From an uncultured bacterium (GTDB lineage Bacteria > Patescibacteriota > Gracilibacteria > Absconditabacterales > Absconditicoccaceae), in NCBI GenBank assembly GCA_937906635.1, contig CALCYP010000026.1:1-5770 (forward strand): a DNA stretch of 5,770 bases, read 5' to 3'. Below, one piece after another: positions 5,753-5,770 of this stretch. Both the position numbers and the translations under genes were made by a program. The notes beneath the pieces are model-generated. The model ran no database searches. It was not told where the DNA came from and saw only the letters and a program-made list of their open reading frames with translations. Within the stretch, counting starts at the first letter, position 1, and each line of letters opens with the position of its first letter.

Positions 5753-5770
5753 ATTTTTTGGGACTTTTTT

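Overview
The window comes from a bacterium that reads UGA as glycine (genetic code 25), as in Gracilibacteria (BD1-5) and Absconditabacteria (SR1). Under the standard code almost no gene-sized frame exists. When TGA is read as Gly, four long frames open and their protein families become readable. In-frame TGA falls on glycines that are invariant in the families: the Walker A glycines of an ATPase, and the Gly residues of the LepA motifs equivalent to GFGFRCGFLG and CYGGD. The DNA is AT-rich, roughly 30% GC by eye, and most Gly codons are TGA.

Layout: (1) 2-466 (+) is the C-terminal 154 residues of a nitroreductase-family protein. (2) 474-730 (+) is a compact unit with a promoter, a strong Shine-Dalgarno, a 47-codon gene (552-695) and a rho-independent terminator. 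This small gene uses only GGN glycine codons. (3) 805-2727 (+) is a 640-codon LepA (elongation factor 4) gene that lacks the N-terminal GTPase domain. It carries an in-frame 546-bp insert (1088-1633) encoding a GxxExxY / PD-(D/E)XK-like domain, bordered by inverted repeats and by 18-bp repeats that encode KSSEI-type peptides. (4) 2732-4012 (-) is a complete 426-residue AAA_14/DUF4143 ATPase. (5) 4107-4209 is a second copy of the last 103 bp of lepA, so the ATPase gene lies between two direct copies of the lepA 3' end. (6) 4214-5689 (-) is a 491-residue protein of unknown function with a short peptidoglycan-binding-like motif.

The window therefore looks like a lepA locus disturbed three times: loss of the GTPase domain, an in-frame nuclease-like insert, and an ATPase cassette that duplicated the gene's 3' end. 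The two lepA 3' copies differ at one base, a TGA-to-GGA change that is synonymous only under code 25. A dyad and three related 18-bp iterons cover the promoter and start codon of the ATPase and suggest autoregulation. No operon or shared pathway links the genes. The most unusual items are the LepA/GxxExxY chimera with its repeat borders, and the ATPase cassette between lepA 3' duplicates.
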